The notes: generated by a model not told the origin, from the sequence alone. Shown: positions 45,518-53,902, counted from the first letter of the stretch. The stretch is 64,000 nucleotides of DNA from Pseudomonas sp. JQ170C (GCF_035581345.1 NZ_CP141608.1:3812501-3876500); one strand, 5' to 3'. Numbers and translations: made by a program.

Positions 45518-46032
45518 ACATCCAGGGCCTGGTTGCAGTGCATCAGCGCCTGCAGCAGGTACTTGCGCACCATGCGTTCGGACACCTCCAGGCGCTGGGC
45601 AATCTGGACCTGGGTCAGCTCGTCGAGGTAGTAGTCGACGAAGGCCTGGCGCACCTTGTCGTTAAGGCCTTCGAGTACAAAGGCGATCTGTTCCAGGGCT
45701 TGCAGGGTGGTGAGGATCTGCTCGGGCGACTGATGGCCTTCGAGCACATCGACGGTCATCGCCAGTTCGCGCAGGTAGGCATCTTCGATATGCTGGCGGC
45801 GGGCCTTGTCGATGATCAACCGGCGCGCGGTGGTGCTGAGGAAGGCCCGCGGCTCGCGAATGCCCACCAGCGAATCCCGTGAGCCGAGGATGCGCAGGAA
45901 GGTATCGTGGGCGGTATCGGCGGCATTCTGCGGGCAACGCAGCTTGCGCCGCAGCCAGGTGAACAGCCATCCATGATGCTCGCTGTACAGCTCATGGATC
46001 GCACGCTGGAAGGTCGGCTCGGCAGCAGACAT
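45514..46032 (-). CDS. FecI-type ECF sigma factor
   Basis: 172 residues from ATG 46032 (AGG upstream). Region 2 is RAIHELYSEHHGWLFTWLRRKLRCPQNAADTAHDTFLRIL, with REPRAFLSTTARRLIIDKARR. Region 4 is LNDKVRQAFVDYYLDELTQVQIAQRLEVSERMVRKYLLQAL. This is an iron-starvation sigma factor that should drive the siderophore-receptor gene after the signal passes through FecR. It shares an ATGA overlap with fecR. A Fur-like box lies about 25 bases upstream. Confidence 0.94.
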   Translation of the reverse strand: MSAAEPTFQRAIHELYSEHHGWLFTWLRRKLRCPQNAADTAHDTFLRILGSRDSLVGIREPRAFLSTTARRLIIDKARRQHIEDAYLRELAMTVDVLEGHQSPEQILTTLQALEQIAFVLEGLNDKVRQAFVDYYLDELTQVQIAQRLEVSERMVRKYLLQALMHCNQALDV

Positions 46033-46056
46033 GGACGCACCTGGCACAGATGTAAG

Positions 46057-46071
46057 TGAGAATTGTTCCGA
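46057..46071 (-). promoter_or_regulatory. Candidate Fur box upstream of fecI-like gene
   Basis: TGAGAATTGTTCCGA has the TGAGAAT half of a Fur site and a poorer second half. Its position in the leader of an iron-starvation sigma gene is as expected, but the match is partial. Confidence 0.4.
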
Positions 46072-46126
46072 ATAGTATCGGCACAATGCCCTGCCGGCAA
46101 CCGCTGAATCGACTGGCGCCGGCCTT

Positions 46127-46513
46127 TCAGCCCAGCTCGCAACTCCACAATTCCACCGCCGGCTGACTCGCCTGCGGCGGCCCCAGCCAGTGACTCAAGG
46201 CCAGGCAGCGGCCGTCGATGCACACCTGATAGTCCCCGGCCTGGGGCGTACGCCCCAGGCGCAGGGGCTGCAATGGCGGCAACCGGCGCTGGTAACGCCA
46301 ACTGCCGTCCTGCAAGCGAGCATCGTCGGGGATCTCCATGCCCGCGCCGGAGCCCTTTACCCGTGCTTCACCGAGCAGCAGCCCCGAGGGCGTGACGCGA
46401 TAGTCCTCCTCCCAGCGGATCTTCTCGATGCTGTGGGTCCAGGCCAGGGTGAAGTCGGTCAGCAGCAACTGACTCCACACCACGCCGGCCAAGCCCATGC
46501 ACAGTCCGGTCAC
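46127..46513 (-). CDS. DUF1850 protein associated with the TRAP transporter
   Basis: 128 residues starting with GTG 46513, which overlaps the TGA of the permease gene (GTGA). An N-terminal hydrophobic segment is followed by the DUF1850 pattern FTLAWTHSIEKIRWEEDYRVTPSGLLL, with EARVKGSGAGMEIPDDA and a C-terminal pair of cysteines (VCIDGRCLAL). This family nearly always accompanies TAXI-type TRAP permeases and is probably a periplasmic accessory; its action is unknown. Confidence 0.87.
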   Translation of the reverse strand: MTGLCMGLAGVVWSQLLLTDFTLAWTHSIEKIRWEEDYRVTPSGLLLGEARVKGSGAGMEIPDDARLQDGSWRYQRRLPPLQPLRLGRTPQAGDYQVCIDGRCLALSHWLGPPQASQPAVELWSCELG

Positions 46514-48534
46514 GCCAGTGCCACAGCCCTGCGGGAACGCCACAGGTGCTGACCGAGCAGCAGCGCACCCAAGGCAAAGCCCACCTGATCGGTGTACGGC
46601 ATCGCCACGATCAGCAGTGCGCCAACGACCAATGCCAGCACACGTTCCCACCACGCCAGCGGCCCGTTCAGGTAGCCGATCGACGCCGCGCCCCAGAGCC
46701 CAATGGCAAAGGCGGCCTTGAACACCACGTAGACGCACTCCCACACACTGTCACCCTGCAGCATCAGCGCCGAGTCGTAGACCGCCATGAACGGCACGAC
46801 GAAACCGGCAGCGGCGATCCGCACGGCCCACAGGCTGATCTTCAGGCCCGACGCCCGGGCAATCGGCGCGGCGGCAAAGCAGGCCAGAGCCACCGGCGGC
46901 GTGAGGTCGGCGAGGATGCCGAAGTAGAAGACGAACATGTGCGAAACGATCAGCGGAACGCCCAGTTCCATCAATGCCGGCGCGGCAATGGAGCTGGTGA
47001 TGATGTAGTTGGGAATGGTCGGAATGCCCATGCCCAGGACCAGGCAGATGAGCATGGTCAGTACCAGCGACAGCAGCAGGCTGTCTTCGCCGATGGCAAG
47101 GATGTAGCCGGCAAAGGTGGTGGCAATGCCGGTGAGGCTGACGATACCGATGATCACCCCGACCAGCGCGCAGGCGATGCCCACCGGCACGGCATGACGG
47201 GCCCCTTCGACCAGCGCATTGAGGCAGACCCGCAAGGTATCGCGCCCGCCCTTGATGAACCAGCACACCGCCACCAGGGCAGCAATCACAGCAAAGATCA
47301 CACTGATGCCCAGCTGGAAGAACCCGGCGCACAGCACACCCAGCGCGATCCAGAACGCCACCCGCAAGCCGGTGCTGGAGACCTTGAGAATGAGTGCCGA
47401 ACCGAGAATGACGATGGCCGTCAGGGCAAGGCCGATGGTGCCCGAGAACAACGGCGTACGGCCGGAGAACAGCAGGTAGACAAGCACCGACAACGGAATC
47501 AGCAGGTACCAGCGCTCGCGCACCGCCGCCCAGGCATTGGGGCACTGGTCTTTGGGCAAGCCCTTGAGGTCGGCCTGCTTGGCCGAGAGGTGAACCATCC
47601 AGAATACCGAGCCGAAAAACAGCAACGCCGGAATCAGCGCCGCCTTGGCGACTTCGATGTACGGCACGTTGATGGTCTCGGCCATGATGAACGCCACGGC
47701 ACCCATCACCGGCGGCATCATCTGGCTGCCCATGCTGGCGGTGGCTTCCACGCCACCGGCAAAGGCCGACTTGTACCCGGAGCGCTTCATCAATGGAATG
47801 GTGAACTGTCCGGTAGTAACCACGTTGGCCACCCCGGAGCCGGTGATGGTGCCCATCAGTGCCGAGGACACTACCGAGACCTTGGCCGGGCCGCCCACCT
47901 TGTGGCCGAACAGGCCCATGGAGAAGTCGGTGAACAGTTTGATCATGCCGGCCTGCTCGAGAAAGGCACCGAACAGGATGAACAGGAAGATGTAGCTGGC
48001 CGAAACATAGGTCGGCGTGCCGTACAGCCCTTCGGTACCAAAGGACAGTTGGTTGACGATCTGGTCCAGGTCGTAGCCGCGATGGGCCAGGTCACCCGGC
48101 AGGTATTCGCCGAACAGCCCATAGGCCAGAAACAGGCCACAGATGATCGGCAAGGCACTGCCCATGACCCGCCGGGCGGCCTCAAAGACCATGACGATGA
48201 GGATCAGCCCGATCACCATGTCGGCCTGGGACAGGTCACCCGAGCGCTGGATCAGGTCACCCTCGAACCACCACTGGTACAACGCCGTGCCCAGGCCCAA
48301 AAGGCCCAGCACCCAGGCCAGGGGCTGGTACGGGCGGGCCTTGCCAAGTGCCGGGTAGCTCAGGAACACCAGCATCAGCAAAAAGCCCACGTGGCCGGCA
48401 CGTTGCACCTGGCTCGAAAACGGGTGGAAGGCTGCGGTAATTATCTGGAAGGTGGTAAAGGCCAAGGCGACGATAAACAGCGCCTTTGGCCAACTGCCAA
48501 CGCCGGCCGTCAGGCCTTGCGGTTGTTCACTCAT
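46510..48534 (-). CDS. TRAP transporter fused permease (4TM-12TM, TAXI type)
   Basis: 674 residues, about 17 membrane segments. The N-terminal DctQ-like part (FHPFSSQVQRAGHVGFLLMLVFLSYPALG) is fused to the DctM-like part with GTEGLYGTPTYVSASYIFLFILFGAFLEQAG, GGPAKVSVVSSALMGTITGSGVANVVTTGQFTIPLM and MGIPTIPNYIITSSIAAPAL. Such fusions work with TAXI-family binding proteins to import dicarboxylate-like or amino-acid-like substrates with sodium. The binding-protein gene lies 80 nt upstream, DUF1850 overlaps downstream. Confidence 0.94.
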   Translation of the reverse strand: MSEQPQGLTAGVGSWPKALFIVALAFTTFQIITAAFHPFSSQVQRAGHVGFLLMLVFLSYPALGKARPYQPLAWVLGLLGLGTALYQWWFEGDLIQRSGDLSQADMVIGLILIVMVFEAARRVMGSALPIICGLFLAYGLFGEYLPGDLAHRGYDLDQIVNQLSFGTEGLYGTPTYVSASYIFLFILFGAFLEQAGMIKLFTDFSMGLFGHKVGGPAKVSVVSSALMGTITGSGVANVVTTGQFTIPLMKRSGYKSAFAGGVEATASMGSQMMPPVMGAVAFIMAETINVPYIEVAKAALIPALLFFGSVFWMVHLSAKQADLKGLPKDQCPNAWAAVRERWYLLIPLSVLVYLLFSGRTPLFSGTIGLALTAIVILGSALILKVSSTGLRVAFWIALGVLCAGFFQLGISVIFAVIAALVAVCWFIKGGRDTLRVCLNALVEGARHAVPVGIACALVGVIIGIVSLTGIATTFAGYILAIGEDSLLLSLVLTMLICLVLGMGIPTIPNYIITSSIAAPALMELGVPLIVSHMFVFYFGILADLTPPVALACFAAAPIARASGLKISLWAVRIAAAGFVVPFMAVYDSALMLQGDSVWECVYVVFKAAFAIGLWGAASIGYLNGPLAWWERVLALVVGALLIVAMPYTDQVGFALGALLLGQHLWRSRRAVALA

Positions 48535-48614
48535 GGATCAGGACCTCGGTGATCGAAAACGTGCGATTCGCCGAGCCCGGCACTACCAGGCCCGACCGGC
48601 GAATACGCGATGGC

Positions 48615-49568
48615 TTACAGTGCCCCTTGTTCTTTGAAGTAGCGCTCGGCGCCGGGGTGCAGGGGGATAGGCAGGTTCTGGGTGGCCGTCTCAAGCGAAA
48701 TGTCCTTGGCCACCGAGTGCGACGTGGACAGGCGATTGAGGTTGTCGAACATCAGCTTGGTCATCTGATACGCCAGCTCTTCGGAGACCTTCTCCTGGCT
48801 GACGAGGATGTTGGCCACCGCTGCCGTCGGCACGTCAGTGTCCTGCCCGTCGTAGGTGCCGGCCGGGATGGTGCCCGCCTGGTAGGCCGCGTTGCCGATG
48901 TTGGCGACGACCTCCTCAGGAATGGCGACGAAGCGGATCTTCATGGTCGAGGCCAGGTCGCGGATCGCTGCCATACCCAGGCCCGCCGACTGCAGAGTGG
49001 CATCGAGCTGGCGGTTCTTGATCAACTCGACCGACTCGGCGTAAGGCAAGTACTCGACCTTGCCCATGTCTTCGTACGAAAGGCCGGCCGCCTTGAAAAT
49101 CGCCCGGGCATTGAGCTCGGTACCCGATTTCGGCGCGCCGACCGAAATGCGCTTGCCCTTGAGGTCTTCCAGGGTCTTGATGCCGGACTCTTCACTGGCA
49201 ACCACCTGGATGTAGTTGGGGTAGGTACTGGCAATCGCCCGCAGCTTGGTCAGTGGTTTCTTGAAGCCCGCTTCTGCTTCGCCGTTCCAGGCGTCGGCCA
49301 CCGAGTCGGCCAGGGCCAGGGCCAGTTCACCACGGCCTGCCTCCAGCAGATTGAGATTTTCAACCGACGCCTTGGTGGCCTGTACCGACGTCCGGGAGCC
49401 CTCGATACCAGTGCTGTAGGCCTGCGAAAGGGCGACACCAATGGGGTAATACACCCCGCTGGTACCGCCGGTGAGAATGTTGATGAAGGTAGGAGCGGCG
49501 AATGCCGCACTGCTGGCGGTGAGGGCCGCTGCGGCCGCAAAAAGGCCCAGGCGCATGCTCGATCGCAT
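48615..49568 (-). CDS. TAXI-family TRAP substrate-binding protein
   Basis: 317 residues from ATG 49568 (GGAG upstream). A signal peptide (MRLGLFAAAAALTASSAAFA) precedes the TAXI domain: FINILTGGTSGVYYPIGVALSQ, the glycine-rich motif that names the family, then ATKASVENLNLLEAGRGELALALADS and GKRISVGAPKSGTELNARAI. It binds the TRAP substrate in the periplasm; glutamate-like or other carboxylates are common ligands, but this one is not determinable. The frame is open for 48 codons upstream, without a family match. Confidence 0.94.
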   Translation of the reverse strand: MRSSMRLGLFAAAAALTASSAAFAAPTFINILTGGTSGVYYPIGVALSQAYSTGIEGSRTSVQATKASVENLNLLEAGRGELALALADSVADAWNGEAEAGFKKPLTKLRAIASTYPNYIQVVASEESGIKTLEDLKGKRISVGAPKSGTELNARAIFKAAGLSYEDMGKVEYLPYAESVELIKNRQLDATLQSAGLGMAAIRDLASTMKIRFVAIPEEVVANIGNAAYQAGTIPAGTYDGQDTDVPTAAVANILVSQEKVSEELAYQMTKLMFDNLNRLSTSHSVAKDISLETATQNLPIPLHPGAERYFKEQGAL

Positions 49569-49729
49569 AGGGTTGACTCCACGAGGATTTTGTTTTTTGA
49601 ACCCCGGATTATGGTGAGCCGTATCGGAACACTCCTTCAGAAACGTCGGAAAAAACGCCTCACTGGTGGCCCCCTGCCCTCTGCCACATTGGCAAACTCG
49701 CTTTCCTTTCAATAGCTTAGGTAGGCATC

Positions 49730-50059
49730 ATGCGGGCTTATGGATTGACCCTCGCAACCGTTTTTCTCGCCACGTTGTCCGTTGGCGCACACGCCAAGGC
49801 ACTGGGTCAGAACGATCGCTATGTGTGTAGCTGGGGGTCGGACATAGCCGCCGGCGCGCAACAATCGAAGCTTGCCGGGGTGACCCTGTACTCGGCGCGC
49901 AAAAAGCTGCAGGTGCGCAAATTCCCCAAACCCTGGATGCGCATGACCGCCATGGGCATCACCGAACAGACCTACAACAGCCAGTCACGCCTCAAGCCTG
50001 CGGCCATCAAGCAGACCTACTACGAGCAGTGCGTTCACCACGCGGTGGCACGCCGGTAA
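49730..50059 (+). CDS. Small secreted hypothetical protein (109 aa)
   Basis: 109 residues: signal peptide (YGLTLATVFLATLSVGAHA) and a basic mature part with two cysteines (YVCSWGSDI and YYEQCVHHAV), probably a periplasmic disulfide. AGG motifs precede ATG 49730. I do not recognise the family; similar small secreted proteins are common in pseudomonads. It is divergent from the TRAP operon. Confidence 0.75.
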   Translation: MRAYGLTLATVFLATLSVGAHAKALGQNDRYVCSWGSDIAAGAQQSKLAGVTLYSARKKLQVRKFPKPWMRMTAMGITEQTYNSQSRLKPAAIKQTYYEQCVHHAVARR

Positions 50060-50109
50060 TACGCGGTGCGTGTATCATCCTCGACGGACTTTTCACGGAC
50101 GCTCGATTG

Positions 50110-50496
50110 ATGAATGCGCTCTATCGCGGCAGCTGCTTGTGCGGCGCGGTGACCTACCAGCTCGACTCCCCCATCAAGGCCGTCAGCCATTGCCATTGCA
50201 GCCAGTGCCGCAAGGGCCATGGTGCGGCCTTTGCGTCCTACGGCAGTGTGCCCGCTGCCAGCCTGACGTGCCTGGACCCGCAAGGGCTGGTGCGCGTATT
50301 CCATTCTTCACCGACGGTCAGCCGCAGCTTCTGCGCGTGCTGTGGCGCGAACCTGTTCTGGGCCAATGCGGCAGGCGCTTTTCCAGACTGGATCAGCATC
50401 GCCCTGGGCACGCTGGATACGCCCTTTGAACCTGCCCGGCAGCGGCATGTGCATGTGGAGTCGAAAGTTTGCTGGTTGCTGGACGGAACGCACTGA
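50110..50496 (+). CDS. GFA-family (CENP-V/GFA fold) zinc protein
   Basis: 128 residues from ATG 50110. The zinc-site cysteines are in family positions: GSCLCGAVTYQL, HCHCSQCRKGHGAAF and FCACCGANLFW. This fold is shared by glutathione-dependent formaldehyde-activating enzyme and many uncharacterised proteins. A role in S-hydroxymethylglutathione formation cannot be assumed. It follows the small secreted-protein gene by 50 nt. Confidence 0.88.
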   Translation: MNALYRGSCLCGAVTYQLDSPIKAVSHCHCSQCRKGHGAAFASYGSVPAASLTCLDPQGLVRVFHSSPTVSRSFCACCGANLFWANAAGAFPDWISIALGTLDTPFEPARQRHVHVESKVCWLLDGTH

Positions 50497-50500
50497 CAGG

Positions 50501-50597
50501 TAGGAGCGGGCTTGCCCCGCGATCAATGGTTCAGACAACACCCATTCTGCTGGCTGTACCGGCCTCTCGCGGGGCAAGCCCGCTCCTACCCAGTGCC
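50501..50597. repeat. REP pair (inverted)
   Basis: GTAGGAGCGGGCTTGCCCCG and the inverted partner flank a linker GATCAATGGTTCAGACAACA also found in the array at 60.6 kb. Confidence 0.88.
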
Positions 50598-50685
50598 AAG
50601 CCTGGCCTGCACGCTGTAGCCGCTGCCGAGGCACGAGGCCGGCAGGGTCAGGCCCAAAGGTGGCCCGCTCCCGCCGGCCGGCCCG

Positions 50686-50778
50686 GTAGGAGCGGGCTTG
50701 CCCCGCGATCAATGGTTCATGCAACACCCGTTCGGCTGGCTGTACCGGCCTCTCGCGGGGCAAGCCCGCTCCTACCCA
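50686..50778. repeat. REP pair (inverted), second copy
   Basis: Near copy of the previous unit (same GATCAATGGTTCATGCAACA linker type), separated by about 90 bases of spacer. The 395-base gap from 50497 to 50891 otherwise holds no gene. Confidence 0.88.
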
Positions 50779-50891
50779 GCAGCACATGACCGCTGCGTTG
50801 GACAACCCCACAAACCCCACCATACTGACTCGTCACTGCAAGCAAGCACGCAAGCAGCCCCTGAATGATTTACACACTCCAAGGAGCTCCC

Positions 50892-51224
50892 ATGGCAGGT
50901 TGGTTCGAGTTGGGCACCAGCAGTGACGGCCAGTACCGCTTTGTTCTCAAGGCCGGGAACGGCGAAGTCATCCTCACCAGTGAGTTGTACAAAGCCAAGG
51001 CCTCTGCCGAGAGCGGCATTGCCTCGGTCCAGGCCAATAGCGGCACTGACGAGCGCTATGAAAAAAAGGAGGCCAGCAACGGCAAGTTCCACTTCAACCT
51101 CAAGGCGGCCAATCATCAGATCATCGGCACCAGCCAGCTGTACGCCACCGCGCAATCACGCGACGCGGGCATTGCCTCGGTGAAGATCAATGGCAGCAGC
51201 AAGACCGTCAAAGACAATACCTGA
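50892..51224 (+). CDS. DUF1508 (YegP-like) protein with two repeats
   Basis: 110 residues from ATG 50892 behind AAGGAG. It consists of two DUF1508 repeats: FELGTSSDGQYRFVLKAGNGEVILTSELY and YEKKEASNGKFHFNLKAANHQIIGTSQLY, each followed by a GIASV segment. YegP-like proteins are small, abundant and stress-related in several bacteria, of unknown biochemical role. It is monocistronic and followed by a very stable hairpin. Confidence 0.92.
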   Translation: MAGWFELGTSSDGQYRFVLKAGNGEVILTSELYKAKASAESGIASVQANSGTDERYEKKEASNGKFHFNLKAANHQIIGTSQLYATAQSRDAGIASVKINGSSKTVKDNT

Positions 51225-51240
51225 GCACGGCTCCTCACCA

Positions 51241-51277
51241 GACAACCCCGCGCCTACCGAACAGGCGCGGGGTTGTC
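51241..51277. terminator. Strong hairpin between convergent genes
   Basis: A perfect 15-bp stem, GACAACCCCGCGCCT with AGGCGCGGGGTTGTC, and a 7-base loop. It spans the last codons and stop of the FecR-like gene. No T-tract follows, so it may work as a bidirectional or Rho-assisted terminator. Confidence 0.6.
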
Positions 51278-52006
51278 TCGCGATACCAGGGTGATCCAGT
51301 AACGGCTGCGGGCTTGAACCGTCACCGGCAGGCTGGCGGCCAGGCAAGCAAGAATGGAGTCGGTGTCATGCAGCTGGAACGTGCCACTGACCCTATGCGA
51401 TTCCAGCGCCGGCTCCCACCGCAGTACGCCCGGGCGATAGCGTGAAACTTCGCGCAGAAACTCGCCCAGCGGCCAATCCATGACACTCAGCACACCGTCA
51501 CGCCAATCCGGTACGTGCGGGTCAAGACGCCCCATGGCGCCACTGCCATCGGCATACACCGTCAGCTGGTCACCGTAGTGCAGCGCCAGCGCCGTCCCCT
51601 GCTTGATCTGCACCTGCACCGTGCCGTACAGCACCGACAGCCGGCACACCCTGTCATCGCATCGCACGCTGACCTGGGCCTGGCCCACCGTCACCCGCGC
51701 CGGCCCAAAGTCGACATGCAAGGGGCGCGCATGGCTGACACTCAGGGCGATCTCGCCCTCGATCAGCCTTACGCAATGCCCCGCCAGGTCCAGGTTCACC
51801 GCCGTCGCGGTGTTCAATTGCAGCACGCTGCCATCCGCCAGGCGCACCCCGCGCCGCTCGCCAACCGCCGTGCGCAGATCGGCGCTCCATGCGGCCAACG
51901 GCAATTGCCAGCCCAGCAACCCGCTACCCGGCACCGCAACGGCCAAGGCCAGCCCGCACTTGAGCACGCTGCGACGGCTGGCCGGTGTGCTCGCTGGCAC
52001 GTTCAT
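51254..52006 (-). CDS. FecR-like periplasmic protein lacking the anti-sigma domain
   Basis: 250 residues from ATG 52006, which has AGGGG upstream. It starts directly at a membrane/Tat-like segment (SRRSVLKCGLALAVAVPGSG). The periplasmic FecR domain follows: ERRGVRLADGSVLQLNTATAVNLDL, RLIEGEIALSV, RVTVGQAQVSVRCDD, and an STN-like tail (WPLGEFLREVSRYRPGVLRWEPAL). The cytoplasmic DUF4880 sigma-binding region, about 80 residues in normal FecR, is missing and no fecI gene adjoins. It may be a decayed regulator or a specialised periplasmic form. Confidence 0.78.
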   Translation of the reverse strand: MNVPASTPASRRSVLKCGLALAVAVPGSGLLGWQLPLAAWSADLRTAVGERRGVRLADGSVLQLNTATAVNLDLAGHCVRLIEGEIALSVSHARPLHVDFGPARVTVGQAQVSVRCDDRVCRLSVLYGTVQVQIKQGTALALHYGDQLTVYADGSGAMGRLDPHVPDWRDGVLSVMDWPLGEFLREVSRYRPGVLRWEPALESHRVSGTFQLHDTDSILACLAASLPVTVQARSRYWITLVSRDNPAPVR

Positions 52007-52096
52007 GGCCAACCCCTGTGGCACAAATAAAGCCGCAGATGCTAATTGGCCATCACCTGATCAGCCAGCACTTTCTGCGTTGGTGCGCAGCGTCAC

Positions 52097-52432
52097 TCAT
52101 CGCGTGGATTGAAACCGCGGGCACTGCCCCTCCAACCGATAACGCAACGTCACCAGTTGCCCGCTCGTGTCTTCGTAGGTCATCAGCATCGGCGCCGCTT
52201 CGCAGCCGCGGGCCTGAGGGGTCTGTTCGATCAAGCGGGCTACCGCAATGGGCTTGCCATAGCTGTAGTCCTGAACAGCCGGGACGGGTTTGCCGGTTCT
52301 TGCCGCATAGGCCTGCACTGCCTGCTCATGGGCAACCAGACGCGCATCCTTCACTTCTGGTGCCGAGGCCAGCACGCTTTGGCCGGCCAGCAGCAACACC
52401 GAGGCCACCACCAAACCTTGCTTGCGCTTCAT
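52097..52432 (-). CDS. DUF2790 small secreted protein
   Basis: 111 residues: signal peptide (KQGLVVASVLLLAGQSVLA) and a DUF2790-type mature part (PVPAVQDYSYGKPIAVARLI, GCEAAPMLMTYEDTSGQLVTLRYRLEGQC) with two conserved cysteines. This family is confined largely to pseudomonads and has no assigned function. It lies 66 nt after the anti-sigma gene and 90 nt before the FecR-like gene, all in the same direction, so they may be one operon. Confidence 0.82.
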   Translation of the reverse strand: MKRKQGLVVASVLLLAGQSVLASAPEVKDARLVAHEQAVQAYAARTGKPVPAVQDYSYGKPIAVARLIEQTPQARGCEAAPMLMTYEDTSGQLVTLRYRLEGQCPRFQSTR

Positions 52433-52498
52433 TTCGCCTTACCTCGCACGTAGTGGAACGATTTGCCTCATGAGCTTACGCCCGCATTGGCAGACCGG

Positions 52499-53251
52499 CT
52501 ACAAGGCGACACCCAGCGCATTGCGCAGCGTTGCGCCGCGGCTGTCGGAGGCGGCACTGATCAAGGCGTAGTTGTAGTCACCCTGGGACCAATAGCGCGC
52601 CTGCAGTTGCCCGTCGATGCGCTCGCCACTGGGCATGCGCCCATAGCGCTCGCCGGGTGAGCGCAGAAACAGGCTGACCCGCTGGCCCTGGGCATCTTCA
52701 AACACCAGCAAGGCGGCCGGTCCTTGCTCGTTGCTCAACAGCCGTGCGCCTACGGGCGTGAAGCCATAGACGGAAAAGTCCGGCAGGTTGCCGACATGCT
52801 TGAAGTGCTCGCCCAGCCACGCCTGCAGGCGCGCCGGATCGCGCGCGCTGAGGTCCAGGGCGCTGGCAGCGGCGAACAAGCGGTGCGCCTGCACGGCATC
52901 GGCCATGGGCGGGTTGCTGGCCAGCAGGCTTGACTCGCGCACTTGCCAACCGCCCACGCCGCCAATACCCAGGGTCACCAGCAAGACAGCGGCATTGACC
53001 CAACGCCGCTGGCGCTTGCGCCGCAGTTCACGACGGATCGCTGCAGGATCCAGGCGCGGGTTGGGTGCTCGCCCGGCAAGCCCGGACGAGGCCGCGCGCA
53101 GGTGCCGGGCATCGATGCGCCAGCCTTCGACCCGGGCCGCCTGCTCGGGGTTGGCCGCCAGGTAACGCTCCACGGCGCGCCGGCGCTCGCTGTCCAGGCG
53201 CTCGTCGACATAGGCATGCAGCTCTTCTTCAGAGGGGATCAACGGACTCAT
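52499..53251 (-). CDS. Anti-sigma factor (transmembrane)
   Basis: 250 residues. The N-terminal cytoplasmic region (SEEELHAYVDERLDSERRRAVERYLAANPEQAARVEGW) is the usual sigma-binding ASD, with no zinc-site HxxxCxxC. One membrane helix (WVNAAVLLVTLGIGGVGGW, about residues 84-102) and a periplasmic domain (LPDFSVYGFTPVGARLLSNEQGPAALLVF) follow. It overlaps the sigma gene by 4 nt. It should hold the ECF sigma inactive until an oxidative or envelope signal releases it. Confidence 0.9.
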   Translation of the reverse strand: MSPLIPSEEELHAYVDERLDSERRRAVERYLAANPEQAARVEGWRIDARHLRAASSGLAGRAPNPRLDPAAIRRELRRKRQRRWVNAAVLLVTLGIGGVGGWQVRESSLLASNPPMADAVQAHRLFAAASALDLSARDPARLQAWLGEHFKHVGNLPDFSVYGFTPVGARLLSNEQGPAALLVFEDAQGQRVSLFLRSPGERYGRMPSGERIDGQLQARYWSQGDYNYALISAASDSRGATLRNALGVAL

Positions 53252-53757
53252 TTCAACCTCCGTAACGCCGGGGGCGGTGTATTGCCCTCGGCCAGTTCGC
53301 GCAACGCCGTGCGCGCCCGCGACAAACGTGACATCACCGTACCGATGGGCACCTGCAACGCCTGGGCCGCCTCCTTGTAGCTCAGGCCCTCGACGCTGAT
53401 CAACAGCAACAGGGCCCGCTGCTCGGTGGGCAGGCGTGCGAAAGCGGCGAGGCCCGACTCGGCCAGGACGATGTCCTCGGTGGCATTGCCCGCCTCCTCC
53501 CCACGGCCGAACCAGGCCAGCCAGCGGGCATGGCGGCGCTCCCGGCGCTTGCCGTCGATGAACTGCCGGTACAGGATCGAGAACAGCCAGGCCCGCAGGC
53601 TACCGTCCTCGCGCTGCTGGCCACGATGGGTCAGGGCGCGCTCGACCGTGGCCTGGACCAGGTCGTCGGCGCTGCTGGCTTCACGGGTCAGCCACAGGGC
53701 GAAGCGGCGCAGCCTCTCAAGCATTTCGCGTAACTGATCGTCATCCAGGTCATTCAT
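53248..53757 (-). CDS. ECF sigma factor (RpoE-like)
   Basis: 169 residues from ATG 53757. Region 2 is LRRFALWLTREASSADDLVQATVERAL, with RAWLFSILYRQFIDGKRRERR. Region 4 is LPTEQRALLLLISVEGLSYKEAAQALQVPIGTVMSRLSRARTAL. Organisation with a transmembrane anti-sigma and a divergent catalase-like gene is a known theme of stress-responsive ECF loci. A REP lies in its leader. A promoter of the pattern GGAATAAA-N13-CGTC stands upstream and is mirrored on the opposite strand, so it probably transcribes its own gene and the catalase operon. Confidence 0.93.
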   Translation of the reverse strand: MNDLDDDQLREMLERLRRFALWLTREASSADDLVQATVERALTHRGQQREDGSLRAWLFSILYRQFIDGKRRERRHARWLAWFGRGEEAGNATEDIVLAESGLAAFARLPTEQRALLLLISVEGLSYKEAAQALQVPIGTVMSRLSRARTALRELAEGNTPPPALRRLK

Positions 53758-53773
53758 AAGCGGGCCTTGGCCT

Positions 53774-53798
53774 GTAGGAGCGGGCTTGCCCCGCGATA
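53774..53798 (+). repeat. Single REP element in the ECF sigma leader
   Basis: GTAGGAGCGGGCTTGCCCCG followed by CGATAG, between the predicted ECF promoter and the sigma start. It would be transcribed as a hairpin in the 5' leader. Confidence 0.85.
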
Positions 53799-53811
53799 GC
53801 ATTCCACCAAA

Positions 53812-53836
53812 GACGCCCAAGCACACAATTTATTCC
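53812..53836 (-). promoter_or_regulatory. Predicted ECF promoter of the sigma/anti-sigma operon
   Basis: On the minus strand the -35-like GGAATAAA (53836-53829) is followed by 13 bases and CGTC (53815-53812). It mirrors the promoter on the plus strand exactly. It lies 55 bases before the sigma start, which fits autoregulation. Confidence 0.72.
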
Positions 53837-53853
53837 CGGGCTCTGGAATAAAT
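53828..53853. promoter_or_regulatory. Palindrome ATTTATTCC-N8-GGAATAAAT joining two ECF promoters
   Basis: A perfect 9-bp inverted repeat with an 8-base centre. Each arm supplies the -35 element of one of the two divergent promoters. The dyad could alternatively be a repressor site. Confidence 0.7.
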
Positions 53854-53869
53854 ACCCGCCGCCAACGTC
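53845..53869 (+). promoter_or_regulatory. Predicted ECF promoter of the catalase/cytochrome operon
   Basis: GGAATAAA (53845-53852), 13 bases, CGTC (53866-53869), in front of the catalase-like gene at 53903. The layout (GGAAT-type -35, CGTC -10) is the general form of ECF-recognised promoters. Confidence 0.72.
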
Positions 53870-53902
53870 GTACCGGCTCATTCATTGACCCGGATTGTTC
53901 CC

